NCBI GenBank assembly: GCA_900556545.1
Contig: USPE01000100.1
Location: forward strand, 1 to 7,023
Length of the DNA stretch: 7,023 bases
Source: an uncultured Peptococcaceae bacterium
GTDB lineage: Bacteria; Bacillota; Peptococcia; Peptococcales; Peptococcaceae
Direction of reading: 5' to 3'
This document shows, one piece after another, positions 5,033-7,023 of the stretch (the stretch's first letter is position 1; each line of letters opens with the position of its first letter). The position numbers and the translations under genes are program-made. The notes beneath the pieces were generated by a model, which worked only from the letters and a program-made list of their open reading frames with translations, was not told the DNA's origin and made no database searches.

Positions 5033-6328
5033 TTAGATACAGAATGCTGCATAAAGCGGTACTGTTTTTTTTCCATCCTCAAAGCCAAAATTTTTGGTAG
5101 AAAGTTTTATTGCATAGGCAGGCTGATATCTGTCCATATACAAGTTTAAACTTTTTGCTCTGGTATTATCCGCACTTTTTACTTCTATAGGAATCAACTG
5201 ACCATCACGCTGAATGATAAAATCCACTTCCGCACCACGATCTGTCTGCCAATAGTACGTTCTGTAACCATTGATTATTAACTGCACCTGCACGTAATTT
5301 TCTGTCATGCCGCCTTTAAAGTCATTCAGTTCATCGGTCATGTAAAGAATATCCGGCGCTGCCAAATCTTTTTTGGCGCAAAGTAAGCCTAAATCAGATA
5401 CATAAATTTTGAAAGCATCAATATCACGATAATTTTCTAATGGCTTTTTAATTTGTTCTACCCGATATACTTGAGATACAATGCCAGATAACATTAGCCA
5501 TTCGATTGCATTTTCAAATTCCGAAGCACGCGCGCCTTTTTTGATCAGCTTATACTGAAATCGGGTATTGGGTTTTGATAGCTGAACAGTAATATTGTCA
5601 TAGGTCAGTCTGGTCTTTTTAATTTCATTTAAGTGATTGTATTTACTCATATCATTCAAGTAACTTGCCAGAATCGTGTCCTGTAAATGACGAATCAGCA
5701 GAAAATCTTTCGTGTCGGCATACTGCATGACACATTCCGGCATACCGCCCACAATCAAATACTGTCGGTATAACTGCAATGCTGCATCATGCAATGCAGA
5801 CGGCAATGGGGTATCGGTCTGAAAGCAGAGTTTTATCTGTTCAACCAATGCATCTTCTCCTAAGGCCAGCATAAATTCTTCCATATCCATCGGATACAAT
5901 GTTTTCATATCCACCTTGCCCACAGGGAACGAAAATTTACTGCGGTTCACAGCAACTCCAAGCAAACTGCCTGCTACAATAACATGATACTCCGGTGCAT
6001 CTTCACAGAAATATTTCAACGACGTCAGCGCTCGTTCACAAAGCTGCACCTCATCAAATACAATTAATGTTTTTTCACGCACGATTGTCTGCCCTGCAAT
6101 ATGGGACAGGATCGGAATCAAATACGCCGGGCTGATATTTTCCGCAAAAGTATCTGCTAATTTTGGATTGGTTTCAAAATTAAAATATGCTACATTTTCA
6201 TAATGGGTACGCCCAAATTCTAACACAGAATAGGTTTTTCCTACTTGTCTGGCACCTTGCAAAATTAACGGTTTGCGATACGCACTCTTTCGCCATTCTT
6301 CTAAAAAACTCATTATTTTTCGATACAT
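5033..6328 (-). CDS. AAA_14 / DUF4143 ATPase
   Basis: A 431-residue protein with the two-part layout of this large family. The N-terminal AAA+ domain has Walker A GARQVGKT (25-32), Walker B LIVFDEVQ (88-95) and AGSLLG (119-124, sensor region), followed by YLIVGGMPE (190-198). The C-terminal DUF4143 part (about 205-385) ends with GAEVDFII (365-372) and PIEVKS (380-385), a Glu/Asp...Glu-x-Lys arrangement that resembles PD-(D/E)xK nuclease folds. Whether it cuts DNA is not shown, and the cellular role of the family is poorly known. Length is normal and the frame intact. The start is taken as ATG 6328 because GGGGAGG (minus strand, 6335-6341) is 6 bp upstream. The GTG at 6343 and ATG at 6334 overlap or touch that site. 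It is a single gene with no partner beside it, convergent to the transporter operon. Confidence 0.9.
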   Translation of the reverse strand: MYRKIMSFLEEWRKSAYRKPLILQGARQVGKTYSVLEFGRTHYENVAYFNFETNPKLADTFAENISPAYLIPILSHIAGQTIVREKTLIVFDEVQLCERALTSLKYFCEDAPEYHVIVAGSLLGVAVNRSKFSFPVGKVDMKTLYPMDMEEFMLALGEDALVEQIKLCFQTDTPLPSALHDAALQLYRQYLIVGGMPECVMQYADTKDFLLIRHLQDTILASYLNDMSKYNHLNEIKKTRLTYDNITVQLSKPNTRFQYKLIKKGARASEFENAIEWLMLSGIVSQVYRVEQIKKPLENYRDIDAFKIYVSDLGLLCAKKDLAAPDILYMTDELNDFKGGMTENYVQVQLIINGYRTYYWQTDRGAEVDFIIQRDGQLIPIEVKSADNTRAKSLNLYMDRYQPAYAIKLSTKNFGFEDGKKTVPLYAAFCI

Positions 6329-6358
6329 AAGCATCCTCCCCACGGGTTGATACTCATA

Positions 6359-6386
6359 GTATTACACATATTCGCGTAAAAATCAA
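6359..6386 (-). promoter_or_regulatory. Weak candidate promoter of the AAA_14/DUF4143 gene
   Basis: On the minus strand TTGATT (6381-6386) is followed after 16 bp by TAATAC (6359-6364). An overlapping TACTAT at 19 bp is the alternative -10. Neither is strong. An A/T palindrome, ATTTTA-GAAT-TAAAAT (6390-6405), lies just upstream of the -35 and could be an UP element or operator, but its composition makes chance likely. Confidence 0.35.
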
Positions 6387-6437
6387 CGAATTTTAGAATT
6401 AAAATCACACCAAACTGCATGAATATTTTTTTCTTTT

Positions 6438-6572
6438 TCACATAAACCGACACGAAGTGAATATTCCAGCCATAACAACTACCGGATTTTCAGCAACATA
6501 TCTACCACAAACTGCTGCCGCTGCACCTGTTGTATTTTGCATAACGGCTTCATTTTGTAATCTTTCTGGCAT
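6438..6572 (-). CDS. Possible small protein of 44 residues, unrecognised
   Basis: A leftward frame from ATG 6572 encodes MPERLQNEAVMQNTTGAAAA, continuing VCGRYVAENPVVVMAGIFTS and ending CRFM. The composition (Ala/Val-rich, no unusual runs) looks more protein-like than most chance frames, and it occupies an otherwise empty interval. Against it: the ribosome binding site is poor (AAGAGCGAAG region only), it is short, and its start overlaps the proposed -35 of the divergent hydrolase promoter. A weak promoter-like pair on the minus strand (TTGCAA, 16 bp, GATAGT) lies just upstream. It could also be the remnant of a longer gene. No function is proposed. Confidence 0.3.
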   Translation of the reverse strand: MPERLQNEAVMQNTTGAAAAVCGRYVAENPVVVMAGIFTSCRFM

Positions 6573-6598
6573 ATTCTTCGCTCTTTTCACACATACTA
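6568..6598 (+). promoter_or_regulatory. Sigma-G-like (forespore) promoter of the cell wall hydrolase
   Basis: GGCATA (6568-6573) and CATACTA (6592-6598) are separated by 18 bp. The described Bacillus subtilis sigma-G consensus is roughly TGMATA, 17-18 bp, CATACTA, and sleB of B. subtilis belongs to the sigma-G group. A sigma-E reading (GCATATT then CATACTAT) would need a 16-bp spacing instead of about 14 and misses one -10 base. No good sigma-A promoter is seen in this interval. Transcription would begin near 6605, close to AGGAGGG at 6608, so the leader would be short. Confidence 0.5.
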
Positions 6599-6621
6599 TC
6601 CAAAAACAGGAGGGATTTGCA

Positions 6622-7023
6622 ATGTATCCTTTTTTACCAAAAAAATTACGCAAACTAACTGCCGTTATACTCTGTACTGCTGTAGCGCTGGCAATTCCGA
6701 CGCCTGTCCATCAAGTGCAGGCTGGCAGCGGCACCTATGGCAAGAATGATGTGATGGTACTGGCTAAGATGATTCACGGAGAGGCCCGCGGTGAATCTTA
6801 TGTGGGAAAGGTGGCTGTGGGGGCGGTAATCCTCAATCGGGTGGAGGATAAAAAGTTTCCGGACAGTGTATACAGTGTCTGCTTTCAACCCGGCGCATTT
6901 GATGCAGTGCGGGATGGTCAATATTATCTGGAACCCAATCAGGATGCCATCAATGCTGCCAAAGCGGCTATCAACGGTTGGGACCCCACTTATGGCTGCT
7001 TATATTACTGGAATCCTTCCACT
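6622..7023 (+). CDS. Secreted SleB-type cell wall hydrolase, N-terminal 134 residues (runs off the right edge)
   Basis: From ATG 6622 the frame is open through the last base (134 codons). A signal peptide is clear: basic KKLRK (7-11), a hydrophobic core (about 12-27) and a probable cut after VQA (32-34). The hydrolase domain begins near residue 40 with MIHGEARGESYVGKVAVGAVILNRV-type sequence (50-74), Glu54 being the likely catalytic acid, then FQPGAF (88-93), DGQ (98-100) and DPTYGCLYYWNP (121-132). This is the Hydrolase_2/SleB family, which includes lytic transglycosylases that open spore cortex peptidoglycan during germination. No N-terminal peptidoglycan-binding domain is present, unlike B. 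subtilis SleB, so a CwlJ-like or general wall role remains possible. AGGAGGG (6608-6614) lies 7 bp before the start. Confidence 0.88.
   Translation, partial: MYPFLPKKLRKLTAVILCTAVALAIPTPVHQVQAGSGTYGKNDVMVLAKMIHGEARGESYVGKVAVGAVILNRVEDKKFPDSVYSVCFQPGAFDAVRDGQYYLEPNQDAINAAKAAINGWDPTYGCLYYWNPST

Noticed and set aside
6328..6343. GTG 6343 as the start of the AAA_14/DUF4143 gene
   Set aside because: The GGGGAGG ribosome binding site would fall inside the coding region. ATG 6328 has a 6-bp spacing.
6420..6465. Direct repeat TGAATATT at 6420-6427 and 6458-6465
   Set aside because: It is only 8 bp of A/T-rich sequence and is not positioned at a promoter. Likely chance.
6655..6921. Leftward frame of 88 codons
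   Set aside because: It is antisense to the SleB-type hydrolase, which has a clear signal peptide and catalytic motif.

Overview
The window reads as chromosomal DNA of a Gram-positive type bacterium (Bacillota). It has strong GGAGG-type ribosome binding sites, sigma-A style promoters, strong intrinsic terminators, a lantibiotic-type two-component/ABC module and a SleB-family cell wall hydrolase. A good match to a forespore sigma-G promoter in front of that hydrolase points to an endospore former, probably in the Clostridia or a related class. The genus cannot be named from the sequence. No rRNA, tRNA, CRISPR array, insertion sequence or phage gene was seen.

Left part (1-1375): the 5' end of a B12-binding/radical SAM type gene runs leftward off the window. 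Across a 267-bp divergent intergenic region, a short rightward operon encodes a MOSC-domain protein and a small stand-alone YkuD L,D-transpeptidase domain, closed by a strong intrinsic terminator. The MOSC promoter is bracketed by a perfect 13-bp inverted repeat, which is the least expected DNA-level structure in the window.

Centre (1387-5016): a four-gene sensing and export module. A sigma-A promoter drives an OmpR-type response regulator and a short histidine kinase whose reading frames overlap by 4 bp. After a 184-bp regulatory gap come an ABC ATPase and a six-helix ABC-2 permease, overlapping by 17 bp. The gap holds tandem CGTAAG half-sites with 11-bp spacing directly upstream of a -10 box that lacks a -35 box. 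It also holds a stable leader hairpin that ends at the ribosome binding site of the ATPase. The inferred circuit is: the kinase (perhaps with the transporter) senses a peptide or cell-envelope drug, the phosphorylated regulator binds the repeats, and the transporter is induced to remove the compound.

Right part (4959-7023): a near-perfect hairpin terminates the transporter and, from the other strand, a convergent gene for an AAA_14/DUF4143 ATPase. Beyond that gene lies about 290 bp with a possible 44-codon leftward reading frame. The last gene is a secreted SleB-type hydrolase that runs off the right edge.

Most of this is recognisable biology. The parts that may be undescribed are regulatory: the 13-bp inverted repeat, the putative regulator binding site plus structured leader of the transporter genes, and the sigma-G-like promoter.
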